Below, in pieces: positions 13,268-24,767 of a stretch of DNA of 64,000 nucleotides (within the stretch, counting starts at the first letter, position 1; every line of letters begins with the position of its first letter). The DNA lies in NCBI GenBank assembly GCA_025603075.1, contig MU626292.1, positions 1 to 64,000 on the forward strand. Direction: 5' to 3'. A program made the translations under genes and the position numbers. This DNA is from Neoconidiobolus thromboides FSU 785 (taxonomy: Eukaryota; Entomophthoromycota; Entomophthoromycetes; Entomophthorales; Neoconidiobolaceae). The notes under the pieces were generated by a model. It had not been told where the DNA came from. It worked only from the letters and a program-made list of their open reading frames with translations, and made no database searches.

Positions 13268-14242
13268 CCAGCAAGAAAAACAGGTTTATGTAATATATGT
13301 ACCCAGTATACAGCTAGAAAAAAGTTATTTGAAAATAAAATAAACACAGTAACAAACAAAGCAGAGATAGAAGAAATTTTCAATGAAGAAGAAAAGTTAT
13401 ACAAATTACATAAATTCTGTGTTGATACTCAAAAAAACACATTTAATGAAACTATTAAAAAATTAAATAATAAAAGTTGTATAATAATTTTAGATTTTAA
13501 ACAAAACATAGAAATAAGAACAAGATCAGATTCAATAAATCTAGATCATTATAATAAATAAGCTATATTAGTATTAGGTTTTGGTGTTTTATATTTAAAA
13601 GATGATAAAACAGTAGGCAAAGTTTACTTTGATTATTTATCTGAAATATCAAATCATGATTCAGCATATGCAGGAGATTGTTCAATTGATTTGATCTCTA
13701 CAAAGCTTTTATTTAAAAAGTTTACAAAAATCAATATATGAGCAGATACAGGAAATCATTTTAGATTCCAAGAGTTCCTACATTGTATGTTTAAAAAAGA
13801 AATTCATAAAATAAATAGTGGTTTAAATACTGATCTTGATTTTTTTGCTGAGCATCATGGAAAAAGTATAGTTGATAGTCATTTTGGAAATCTTTCAAAA
13901 TGGAAAAGTAGTTTCGAAGTATTAGGTAAAATAGGAGACATTAATCAATTAATTTCAAGATTCGAGACTTTTGTTTACGAGCATAATAAAATTAATAACT
14001 CGACTGTTAATAATGGGAAAACAGATATAGTTTTTAAAAAGTATGAAAAAAACAGAAATACAAAAAGAATAATAGAGATGCGAGGCATTAAGAAGTGTTT
14101 ACACTTTATTAAGCATAATAATAAACTACACTGTTATCCAGTATCTGATACATAAAAAAAAGCGATATAGTTTCAATTAAAGTTATAGAGTCTATAGAAA
14201 ATAGAAAATTAAAAGATCAGTTCCAGCTTACCTTACGAAAAT

Positions 14243-15299
14243 AACAGAGAATTTAAAAATTTCAATATTTACTAAGTAGTTTGTTAAATATAGAAATAGA
14301 TTGTTAAATGTTAAGATCACTTAAGTCATTAATAGCTAAGTCAATAAATAGTCAAAGAACAAGTAATTGTAATAATATGTAAAAACTATTATTACTTGTA
14401 CTATGTAGGGATGGTTAATTATAACTTTGGGTCCAACCACTCCCTCCCATGGAGCTATTTATTAACTTGGAAATATATTAATAATGTAATTATAACATTA
14501 AAATAGTTTATTTATTTGGTAACAAATCTACAATGTTGGTCATAAAGCAGTTAATAATAAATATTTCATAACAAAGTTTTATGAGAATATGTATTCAAGA
14601 TCTAGTAGAAATTCAATTAACTTACAGTACAAACTATAATAGAATGATTTAGAACTGTGTCCGGGTACTTTTTTTAATAAAAAAATTGCTTTTATAGAAT
14701 TTTAAGCGAAGTTTTTAAAATACAAAATATTTAAAAATTGGATAAAATAATGAAACTAATTTAGACAACCTCATATATTAAAGCATTTAAAAAATTATAG
14801 AAAAAGCTACTAGGCATCTGAAAGGGTTAGTAAAAAAAATTTCACTGCTATTTATAATAATTAAATTTTCAATTTTATAGTATAAATATAAAAGTTCATA
14901 AAAGTGCTTCAATAAACAGTCTGAAGTCAATAAGCTTTAAATGATATAAATCACTTGATAAGCTTTATTTGAGTGAGTTGTATAAAAAAAGCTACATTAG
15001 GCCTAAGGGTATATTAAATAAGAAAGCAATAACAGTGCATTATATAGCCAAATAAGTTATGCTTTGTCATTATTAGTTATAATGGGAAAGGCAGAGTAAT
15101 CAAAATGCTTAGAGAATACTACTATGAAAACAATGAAATGAAAATACTAGTGGGGTAATGATTTAAGGCTATTTTTGGGCTAACAGTTTCAGACTAATTT
15201 CAATAATTAGGGAGCTGCAAATCAAGAGAAATAGATTAATATTCTAGTTCAATTCTTCCATCTTTGATTTTTAAACTTGGCTGCCAAGTCATAAAAGAG
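14243..15299. other. Non-coding repeat-like region
   Basis: No intact gene. It contains a degenerate MITE at about 14660-14776. The stretch from about 15000 may include decayed upstream parts of the Tc1/mariner relic, but I could not follow a reading frame there. Confidence 0.4.
14660..14776 (-). mobile_element. MITE copy 7 (very degenerate)
   Basis: The right part (TTGGATAAAATAATGAAACT followed by ACAACCTCATATA) matches the right part of minus-orientation copies. The left end is barely recognisable. Confidence 0.4.
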
Positions 15300-15632
15300 C
15301 TCTATCTTCCAAAAAAAAGTAGTTCTACCTGGTATATGGGTGCTTATGCTAAGTGGTGGAAGGAGACCTACCAAATTTGTAGTTTTAGGTATTAGCCTAC
15401 TCAAAACCCAGATTTAGATCCTATTGAGCACATATGGTAGGCTCTTAAGCATTAACTTGAGCATCAAAGGGGGTTAAAAATCAATATTGAAACCAACATT
15501 GAACAACTCAAGGTCATCTTGGAGCAAGAGTGGGATCTAGTGATCATTGAGCTTGTAGAGCATTTAGTAGCTAGTATGCGGTTTTGATGCCAAGCAGTAG
15601 TTTAAGCTGGTGGCGATCCCACCAAATATTAA
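15300..15632 (+). pseudogene. Tc1/mariner transposase C-terminal relic
   Basis: In one frame the protein reads PTQNPDLDPIEHIW, the classic Tc1 block around the second catalytic Asp and the final Glu, and ends SMRF-stop-CQAVV-stop-AGGDPTKY-stop, matching the usual Tc1 C-terminus. At least five in-frame stops lie before the natural end; most replace expected Trp, Arg or Gln codons, as C-to-T or G-to-A change would produce. Only the C-terminal third is recognisable and no terminal inverted repeats could be defined. Confidence 0.8.
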
Positions 15633-16159
15633 AGCTTTCTTTAGCAATATTTTAATAAAATTTATATGATATAAGTTATTTTTATGCTTTCAAGTAATTT
15701 TTTATATATAACATTTTAACTACAAAGTTTCAAAATAAATTTTGTACAAAACTGGTTTAGTATGCTACTGTATTTTATATCAATTGGATTAACACTTTTT
15801 TGAAATTCAACATTCAAGGATTAATTTGATTTAAACCATGCAAGCAGAGCTTGTGGTTTTATTTTGATACAATATCATATGTAAACAGAGTTTTTCATAG
15901 CTGAATTTTAATTAACGACAATTCAATGAGCTTTGGTCACTCATGGTAGTTAAGTGGTCAAGTTATTGAAATTATAAATAAAGATTAATTTAACAAAATT
16001 TTACACGATCTCTGATTTTATATATGAAAAAACTCATTCCAATCAAAAAACTCTTCGAAATAAATTTCATGACATCAACTTTTAATTTTTTTTATCTAGA
16101 TCACCAATTTTTAAAAAAATTCAATCTTTCTGTTTTTATTTCATCAAAAAGTGAAAAAA
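15633..16159. other. Intergenic, no gene seen
   Basis: Upstream region of the peroxiredoxin gene and downstream flank of the Tc1 relic. A plus-strand open frame at 16024-16305 overlaps the peroxiredoxin start in another frame and is not supported. Confidence 0.5.
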
Positions 16160-17387
16160 ATGATATCCCAACTTTTCCGTCGCACTGTTCTTCCAACCGT
16201 TTTACAAAAACCATTAGCACGTACCTTTGTTACTACTCGCTCCCATTTCATTCCCAAAGTACAAGCTTTAGCCCCAAGTTTTCAAGGTGTTGCTGTTCAA
16301 GATAAAGAGTTTAAAACGATTAAATTGACCGATTATAAAGGTAAATTCGTAGTCTTGGTATTCTATGTAAGTTTTTTATGTTAGATTTTTATGATATGTG
16401 CCAATAATATTGATTTTTAAAAATTTAGCCTTTGGACTTTACTTTTGGTAAGTTGAATTCGAAGACTTGAAATTTGGAATTAAGATTGATGTTATTTTTT
16501 TTCTAGTTTGTCCTACTGAATTATTGGCTTTTAGGTAAGCTGATTGCTTGGACTTTAAGTGTAATAGAACTAATTTTTTATAGTGATAACATTGAGAAAT
16601 TTAAAAATTTAAATTGTGAAGTTATTGGTGTATCTACTGACTCTCATTTCTCTCATTTAGCTTGGTGGTAATATTTAGTTTACTTTTTTATTTTTTTTAT
16701 AACTAATTTATATTATTTAGTAATCAACCACGGTAATTAATGCTATATTATATGTTTTTACAAAATAGAAATATTAATACTGATTTGTTATAATTAGTAA
16801 TGAAGGTGGATTAGGGGATATTAAGTAAGTTGATTAAGCAATTAGTTTTAAAAGTAGTTGATTTTAATGATTTTTTATTTAGAATTCCATTGTGTGAGTA
16901 TCTATAAATTTAAATTTAAAACAGTTTATATTAATATTATAAAGTATCCGATAAAACAATGGAAATTAGCAAAAATTACAATGTATTAATTGAAGATCAA
17001 GGAATTTCATTAAGGTAAATTATTATCCCCCATACTCCTTATAACTTATATACTAATAAATCAACATTTATATATTTTATTTTTACTATTAGAGGTTTAT
17101 TTATTATTGATAATGAATCCAAGATTCGAGTAATCCAAGTCAATGATTTACCTATTGGTAGAAATGTCAATGAAACTTTAAGATTAATTGAAGCTATTCA
17201 ATTTACTGATAAACATGGAGAAGGTAATTTAAAAAGAATTTAATGTTACAGCAGAATATAAAATACAAATGTTAATATTAATTATAATTTAATTATAGTT
17301 TGTCCAGCTAATTGGAATAAAGGAGAAGATACTATTAAACCAAATGTCAATGAAAGTAAAGAATATTTTTCTAAACAAAAACAATAA
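16160..17387 (+). CDS. Mitochondrial 2-Cys peroxiredoxin (Prx3-like)
   Basis: Ten exons: 16160-16366, 16429-16447, 16507-16534, 16584-16667, 16721-16732, 16798-16824, 16883-16893, 16945-17014, 17093-17223, 17299-17387; 225 residues. It reduces hydrogen peroxide and organic hydroperoxides using thioredoxin. The peroxidatic Cys is in FTFVCPTEL, split by an intron, and the resolving Cys in EVCPANW. Both motifs linked to hyperoxidation sensitivity are present: GGLG (NEGGLGDI) and the C-terminal YF (KEYFSKQ). The first ~35 residues ([17 protein letters not shown]...) form a basic presequence, so mitochondria are the likely site. Exons of 12 and 11 nt are needed to complete NQPRNEGG and DIKIPLLSD. 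Confidence 0.92.
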
Positions 17388-17463
17388 AGTAATGAAATAA
17401 ACAAAATGAAACACATAGTTATTATTTTATTATAATTATTGTATATCTTCTCTCTCTTAATTT

Positions 17464-19584
17464 TTATTTTCTACAATATAAGATTACTTTTCCATTTCTT
17501 CGATGATCATCATGCCATAAAGAATTAAAAGTAGAATAACATAAATGATAATCTTTTTTTAATATTAGTTCTTTAACCTTTGGATTTTCTATTAATAAAG
17601 CCTCAAATAAGACTAAGTGAGAGGGCCAAAAGTAAGTAAATTCTTGAGTAGAATTTGTTTTAGGATAACTTTTAGTTTGTATTAAATCGATTTCATCTTG
17701 AAAATTGTTAATTATAAATTTATACGGATCTTGATAAAATACATCACTAATATCTTCATGTATTCCTGTTAAATGGTAGTTAATTAATTCCGATTTACTA
17801 AAACAAAAAATAAATAAATAAATTTAATATTGTTATAATAAGTAAATAAAATAAGTAAATAAAATAAGTAAATAAAAACTTACGTTAATGGTGGATTACA
17901 AGTAATAAACCACATTGGAATAGTTGCCATTAAAGTAGAATAATAAGGAGTAGAATGACAAGGCATTAAAAAACCAATGGAGTTAATAGTAGTAATATTG
18001 TTTCTTAAATAAGTCATAATGTTAATTACACCTACTTGATGATACAAATTTAAATAAACAACAATTAGAAAATTTGTTATTGTCAATAAAATAATTAATT
18101 GTTTCTTATTATTTATACTTGTAATAATCTCAGTTGTATCTCTCATAAAATTCATTATCCCTTTAATTAAAAATATTAACATTATATAGTGAATTTGATA
18201 AATAAAGCGTAATTCTTTATGTGAAACCAAACTATATTGTATTATCACTAATAGTATACAACTTAATAACAATTTCTCATTGAAATTAAATAGACTCTTT
18301 CTTAAATAATATAAAAAATAAATAAACGGTCCACATAACCCGGGTAATCCTAACAATAAATAAAAATACCATTGATTAACACCATAATGATTGGCTATCT
18401 TATGTTCAATATTGAACTTGTAAAAATTATAAGGAATAAATGTAAGTTGTTGATAATAACAGTAATCGATTAATAGCATAACTATTATATAAAACAATCT
18501 ACGTGTTAAATTTGGTTATTATGTACTATTATAATAGCATAATGAAACTTACACAATAACTATTGTTGATATCGAAATTCTCTTAAAACTCAAATAATTC
18601 GGTCTATTAAATAATAAATGGCATCCTAAACACAACCAAAGTATTACAGAAGTTGGACGAATTAAACAAGTTAATCCAGCTAATGATAAAGACAATTCAT
18701 ATGTACTAGAATAATATTAAATAACTTTGGTATGAATTATGCAAATATTCTATTATTACTATTTCTTCTTCTCATTAAAACTTAACATTGGCCAATAATA
18801 TAGAGCAATAATAGTCAATATACCTTCAATATTATTAGGAATTAATCGACAACTTAAGTAAAGATTAAACCAATTTGTTAAAGTAATGAGTAACTAAAAA
18901 AACGGTAGAATATTCTTATTAAACGAATTAAAGCAAAATAATAAAAAATATAACTTACAGCCCATAAACTTGAATTGATACCAAATAATTTAATTGAAAG
19001 TAATATAACATAATAATCTCCCATGGCTGCTAATAAGCTTTGAGTTACTTTTGGTAAGACCAACTAAAGTATAAAATAATAATGTCTTGAATAAAAAAGT
19101 AGTTAAAAAGAATTAAAGAATTTATTACCAACCATTGTTGATTCCAGTTGAGTAGATTTATGAGTTTAAATTGAATGACTAATAACCATGGATAAAAAAA
19201 AGAACGTAATTGATAAGCCCATTCCCAAGTTAAATAGCCATAAGTAAAAGATTAAATAAAGTTAAAGATAAAATAGAATGATATATAAAATAAATAGTAA
19301 TAATTTTAAATTATTCTATCTATTTATATTTACAATAAATCAATAATAAAAAAAGGATATCCATATGTATATTCAAAAGCTATTTCATAGCTTTGCCAAT
19401 ATTCATCCGCTATAAAATACGATTTTGTTAAATAAGAGTTGAGTAATCGATAGATAAATATTCCTAAAAATAGGAAGACTTTAACATTTCTTGTTAATTT
19501 TCGTTTATTAAGTTTATTGCTTTGAGTTGAAGTTGAGTGTTGAACTTTAAATAATTTGGATTTGGCTATTTTCCTATTTTTCAT
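17464..19584 (-). CDS. GPI10: GPI mannosyltransferase 3 (Gpi10/PIG-B)
   Basis: Seven exons: 19584-19361, 19243-19129, 19063-18959, 18893-18760, 18705-18553, 18498-17884, 17797-17464; 559 residues, all in frame. This ER enzyme adds the third mannose to the GPI precursor from dolichyl-phosphate mannose. Signs are a single N-terminal anchor followed by the lumenal DEYWQS acidic motif, GYGYLTWEWAYQLRSFFYP, many hydrophobic helices, SHKELRFIYQIHYIML, and the C-terminal MPCHSTPYYS motif typical of PIG-B. The first intron (19360-19244) has AT-AC ends with U12-type signals; no GT-AG alternative keeps the conserved TWEW region. A 13-bp AAATAAGTAAATA-type repeat lies in the last intron near 17840-17878. 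Confidence 0.92.
19244..19360 (-). other. U12-type AT-AC intron in GPI10
   Basis: The 117-nt intron begins ATATCCTTTT, a perfect match to the U12 donor consensus for AT-AC introns. It contains ATCTTTAAC as branch site (consensus TTCCTTAAC) about 18 nt from the end, and ends CTTTTAC. Joining TAT GG with T TAT GGC gives YGYGYLTWEW, the conserved PIG-B sequence. Confidence 0.85.
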
Positions 19585-19803
19585 ATTATTAGAATACTCA
19601 AATTTAAAAAAAAATAAGAGTGACGAGAAAAGAGTTCAATTCAAAATTGTAAAAAAGTCAAAAATTTCAAAAATTTCAAAAAAACTCAAAAATTAATATT
19701 CAAATGTATTGCTTGTTTTTTTAATTTTCCAATAATACTTCATATGAAAGCTTAAAAAGAAACGGGTTCTCTATTGAAAATAAACCTCAAGTAAGCTTAA
19801 TTT

Positions 19804-22800
19804 TCAATTATTTAAACTAAGCTCTCCGGAAATCCAGAAAACTCCACAACTTCCATTATATTTTCACCATTGATATTAAATCCAATACGAAGTCGAAGAC
19901 GAATAGGCACCTAATTTATATAAAATATAAATTATAAAATATAAAAATAATATAAAAGCATGTTAATAATCTCCTTACCTTTGATGGATTAGCCACTCTA
20001 AATAATTGAGTTACATTACCATTTGGAGTTATTTCACTAGAACTTGGTGGTTGTAATTGTACTCTTTGAGACTAATAAAAAATGAATTAAATTAAATGAA
20101 CGTATTAATCCTATCTTTCCTTCATATTAAACAAACAATCTACTTACCTTAGGTACTGCCACTTGAAATTGTAATTGATTAATTGAACTTCCACTTTGAT
20201 TTTGAAATTTCGTTAATATATTCATCACATTGGGGTTACTATTATCTTTTTCGGGTGATAAAGTAATTATCAACCCTTTTTTATTATAAGCTAAATAACC
20301 AGTATCTGTTTTGTATTATTATAATATTAATTATGCTATTTCTGTTAATTGAATAAAATAAAAATTTACCTTTTGGACTTGTGTTATTTGATTGAGATTG
20401 ATTGGATGAATTTAATAAATCCATTACATTATTAGTTGATGATGATGTCATAGTTGATTGAGTATTAGTATTTAAAGAAACATCACCTAATAAATCCACT
20501 AATGAATTGGTGTTTGTATTACTTGAAGATTGTATTGGAGATGAGGTTGGGTTTGAATCACCCAAAAGATCTAATAATAACTAAAAGATAAAATTAAGTA
20601 TTATTGAGTTGATTTTTAACTTGTTAATAATAAACAAACTTACATTAGCTTCTGAATTTGTATTTGTTCTACTATTTCCATTTTGTTGTTGAGATCTTTT
20701 TCTTTGGGATCCTATAGTCTTCTTTTTATTAGCTCTATAAGCTAATCTAGATTGATCGATCATTTGAGCTGGCATAGGTTCAAATACAGCAACTCCAATA
20801 TCTCCAGTTTTTAATATATTAAGATATTCCAAAGCTCTTTGTTGAACTTCTACATCCGAAGACCTAGTAAAAGATCTTAAAAGAGAAGCGATACGTTGAT
20901 TTAATTCATTTGAATTCATTTGATTTGAAAATCGAGATGTCAATTTCATTAATGAAGTTACTAAATATTGTTGAATATTCGAATTTCGATAAGCTAATTC
21001 ACTTTTACTGATCGTTTCTAAGCTAAAAATTACTTGTTCTGGTGTTGGCTATTAATTTTTATTAACACTCTATTTTCTATTTTCTCATTTTAATAATAAT
21101 AAACTTACAATTTTTCCATTCTCTTCATTATTCATATCGGATCCTTGAATTAAATCTTTAGCGAATTCACCAACGGTCCAAACAGCTACTAAAACCAAGG
21201 ATTCCTAAATAAACTATTAAAATTCATTTATCCTTTTAATAAAAAATCACTTACTTGAGTTGAATCCTGTTCAAGTGCATTAAATAATTTCTTGGCACTA
21301 TACTCATGTAAATCTCCAGATTGAGAAATCAATCTTGTTAAACTAGCAACAATATCTTCGTTAACAAAATTTCCTGCCAATTTAAGAACTCGAACAATTG
21401 TATCAATATGCCATCTTCTATTTGGTGCAAATCTTTCTGCAGCTACACAAATTTGTATAGCTGTATCTTGTTTTAGTTCATTATCTGCTGATTCTAAAAA
21501 TACTAAGATTTCTCTCGTTAATACCCGTATATTATTTTCATCAATCAATGCAAATGCTAAATCTAAGGCTCGTCGACGAATAGAAATATCCGGATCAGAT
21601 AAGCATTCCAAAATAGTATTAAGGTGGCGTTGGACAGCTGAAATATCCATAGCTACTGCTTTTTGTAATGTGGTTAAAGCAACATATCTATAAAAGTAGG
21701 GTTATAAGCGGTTAGTGAAAGAGAGTTGATACTATAAATTACCTAGTGTTGTTGTCTTTATTAGCTAAAAATTTACCAAGGATATTGATAGCCATTAAAC
21801 GTAAATCTGAATCCGATTCAATATCCATAATAGTAACCACCGTTTCGTAAAGAATTGAATTACCAGCATTTTTAGAACTATCAGTATTAGTAGCTACCTA
21901 GTTGTTAATTATTAGTTTATTTATTAATTCTATTTTATTTTATTAACTGTTTTGTTAAAAATTAAACTTACTTGAGCTAAAACATCATTCATAGACTCAC
22001 TTGCATTCACATCATTTTCACCAAGTATTTTTAATAATTTTAATATTTTAACTTGAAGGAAAGGATCGGTAACCCCATTAACATCTAATTCAGGTAAAAA
22101 AGAAGAAGTAGTTGCTAATGCTTTTAACCGACGTACTAATACTGGAATAGCCTAAAAAATAAATTATTATTATTATCATTATTATTATCATTATTAGCTA
22201 TTATTAAAAACATACTTGTTTGAATTTTCCAATAATATCTTCATTAATTTGACACATTTCTTCAATTAAAGTAACTCCAGTTAACATAACTCCATGACTT
22301 TTATCTTGAATTAAAGCTAAACTTTTTTCAATATATTGTTCATAAAGATCAGGTACTTTATTAATCACTCGAATAGCACATAAAGCTGCCTATTGTAAAA
22401 AATTGAAAATTGTATTGATATTTATCAAATATTAAAAATAAGTTACCTTTTTCCTGATATATGAATTTGAACTCTCCAATAACTTTTCAATTTCATCCGT
22501 TAAATCTTGAGCCACTTCTTTCGATGCAATATTACCTAATGTCGATAATGCCAACCCAACAATATACATATTGGCATGATTCATATCACTAAAAAATAGC
22601 ATTAATCCAAACTTAAGCCCTATCTAGTTCATTCTAACTTACTTTTTCAAAGAATTGGTCACCAACGTCAATGTCTCTTGATTCTCATCAATTAATAACG
22701 AAATCCCTAAATATCCAAGTCTTTTATCCGCATATCGACCAGATGCTACCAATTTTAAACATTCAATTTGACCAAAATGAGCTGGGTAACCAAGCATATG

Positions 22801-23025
22801 AATGTAGAGTAATTTAGATACATTAGCTAGTCGTATATCGACATGTTCTTCTTTAAATGCTGTTCGGAGATAGGCACTCTCTTTTTGGATCACACTACGT
22901 TCTTCAGCCGCTGTTTTACAGCTACGGATGGCGCGGATGAGTTCTATTGAAAAATGGACGAATTAGTGGGATAAAAGGCAGAGAATGGATTGATAGGGAT
23001 TACCTTTTAAACTTCCATAACCCAT
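19804..23025 (-). CDS. APL4: AP-1 complex subunit gamma (gamma-adaptin)
   Basis: About a dozen exons; the first codes only eight residues (MGYGSLKE, 23025-23004) and the last ends at TGA 19806-19804. The protein is the large subunit of the clathrin adaptor working at the trans-Golgi and endosomes. The N-terminal trunk shows the adaptin signature ([16 protein letters not shown], then [38 protein letters not shown]) and HEAT-type helices. A hinge of about 100 residues rich in Ser/Asn/Thr/Gln holds repeated LLDLLGD/LVDLLGD motifs that resemble clathrin-box sequences. The C-terminal GAE ear ([10 protein letters not shown]... to [10 protein letters not shown]) is intact. I followed the exon joins mostly by protein continuity, so some borders may move by a few bases. 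Confidence 0.92.
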
Positions 23026-24005
23026 TTTTTTAAGTCAGTTTATTTTTTCAAATTAAGAATTGAAATTTAGAAGCTTTTTGTATTATATTTTTAGTTATTA
23101 CATAGTTCTATTATTTTCAATGGAACCAATCATCTATTGAAATTTAAGAGATGGATATTAAATAAGCCATTTTTTAACACGCAATTGAATTGCTAGTTAT
23201 TTTTATATATAATAATCAAAACATTCAATTGATTTTAATAATTGAAAAAAGTAAAAAATAAAATTCAAAATTCAAAACTAAAGCAATTCGATTTGTAAAC
23301 TCTTTAGACCAAACTATACCACAACTCTTCAATACTCTAATTTTCAGAAGTACATATTTAAATGTCCATATCTAACGATACTAATAGTCTTCTCTACCTT
23401 GAATAAAAATAAATTGCTTATTAGCCAAATAGCTCTAATATTCAAGCAGCCTATTGTTATTGTAATCAATATTGAATAATTGTCACAAAGATGGGATTTA
23501 ATAAGTCCAATTATCAAGTTCATTAAGTCTAGACAACTCCGTTTTCAATTGATGAAAAATTAGGCTTATAAGATTTGAAATTGAGTGAAGAGCTAGACAT
23601 TAGTTTTAGTTTTATAACCAAATATAGTTTCTTTGAATTTTTTACTGTCTTCAATGATATCTTCTATTTATGATAATCATGGTAGTTATCAATATTAGTT
23701 TTTCATTTAATGAACTATTCATTGTTTAATTTAACTTGATTACTATTTTTTAAAAAAATAACTATATTAAGTAACTAATTAATAGTGGTCATATTAATTT
23801 GGTTTACCAACTCATTCTAAATAAACAAAATAAGAAATAAAAAACAAATAATAGAAAAGATCAATTGTACGAATCTAATTTTTAGTGACACTATATTCAA
23901 TCTTATAGCTTTATTATTTTGATCTCAAGCATGCCTATTTCTATTAACTGTATCAACTCTATTTATATAAACTATTCCAACCTATTATACCAATCTCCTA
24001 CTCTC
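23026..24005. other. Intergenic, no gene seen
   Basis: AT-rich spacer between AP-1 gamma and the downstream end of the methyltransferase gene. No conserved frame or repeat found. Confidence 0.5.
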
Positions 24006-24767
24006 CTATTTCCCCTTCTTTAATTTATAAATCTCACACGGTGCATCATTTACATTATAAGGTGGAGGTAATTTACTTTTATTAATCTTTGTTACACTAA
24101 ACCCAGTTTCTTTCGCTCTTTTGACAAAAGTTTCAACTACAAAAGGATCTCTTGGTTCCAAAGAAATTAAAATTATAGTTTTTGAATCAATAACAATCTT
24201 ATCCAAAGTTTCTAAAAAGAATTCTAATATATTAATATCATAGATACAGTCAGCTGCCAAGATATATTTAAAAGGATATGTTAAACTTAACTTTTGGTAT
24301 CTTTCCATGTCTTTTTGATCTCCCCATACTAGACGATCAACTATCAATAATGGATTCAAATCCAATTGAGAAGTTTGAAAATAATCACAATTCCTTTTAA
24401 TTACCATCTCCACCTCTTTCTCCTTCTCCTCAATCTTGGGTATTAAACTAATATTTAATTTTGCATTCAATTTTAATAAAGAAACAATATGTTCTTGATC
24501 TGTAATAATTGTACTTAAGCCTAAACTACTGGTTAATATACCACTTAAACCTGTACCTGCTCCAAGTTCAAGCACATAATCAGTTGGCTTTATTTTACTA
24601 TTTTTCTTCAATTGATAGAAATATAAAGCTAAAACTTTAGATGAATCCCACAAGGTGGTACCATGATCTAGACTATCATTATGTTGATGAATCATATACT
24701 GTTGTCCGCCTATCCAGTATTCTACTGTAGTGAGGTGCTTTGTGCAAGTGAGGGTTGGGGTGGTCAT
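24006..24767 (-). CDS. Family-16 (METTL21-like) protein methyltransferase
   Basis: A single exon of 253 residues. The seven-beta-strand SAM-binding fold is clear: motif I is VLELGAGTGLSGI, preceded by GTTLWDSSKVLALYF (the W-[DE]-x-[AS] entry typical of Methyltransf_16). The post-motif acidic residue is in IITDQEH, motif IV is ILAADCIYD, and LISLEPRD follows. Members of this family methylate lysines (or other residues) on translation factors and chaperones; the substrate cannot be told from sequence. It is one of the few intronless non-secreted genes here. Confidence 0.85.
   Translation of the reverse strand: MTTPTLTCTKHLTTVEYWIGGQQYMIHQHNDSLDHGTTLWDSSKVLALYFYQLKKNSKIKPTDYVLELGAGTGLSGILTSSLGLSTIITDQEHIVSLLKLNAKLNISLIPKIEEKEKEVEMVIKRNCDYFQTSQLDLNPLLIVDRLVWGDQKDMERYQKLSLTYPFKYILAADCIYDINILEFFLETLDKIVIDSKTIILISLEPRDPFVVETFVKRAKETGFSVTKINKSKLPPPYNVNDAPCEIYKLKKGK

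Larger units (their letters stand above)
12349..14242 (+). pseudogene. Broken DDE-type transposase gene with two nested insertions
   Basis: One continuous protein can be followed through 12349-12592, 12688-12801, 13272-14155 and on to about 14242. It is interrupted by a MITE (12593-12687) and a solo LTR (12802-13267). Visible parts are a basic N-terminal region, a small Cys pair (CNIC) after ARKTGL, a first putative catalytic Asp in LDFKQNIEI, a second in ADTGNHFRFQEF, and an EHHGKSIVDSHFG motif that may supply the third acidic residue. In-frame stops occur at 13559-13561 (TAA) and 13739-13741 (TGA, where Trp is likely), and an A8 run near 14153 shifts the frame before a further ~30 codons. 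The motif order resembles transposases of fungal and protist DNA elements, but I cannot name the superfamily. Non-functional as it stands. Confidence 0.7.
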
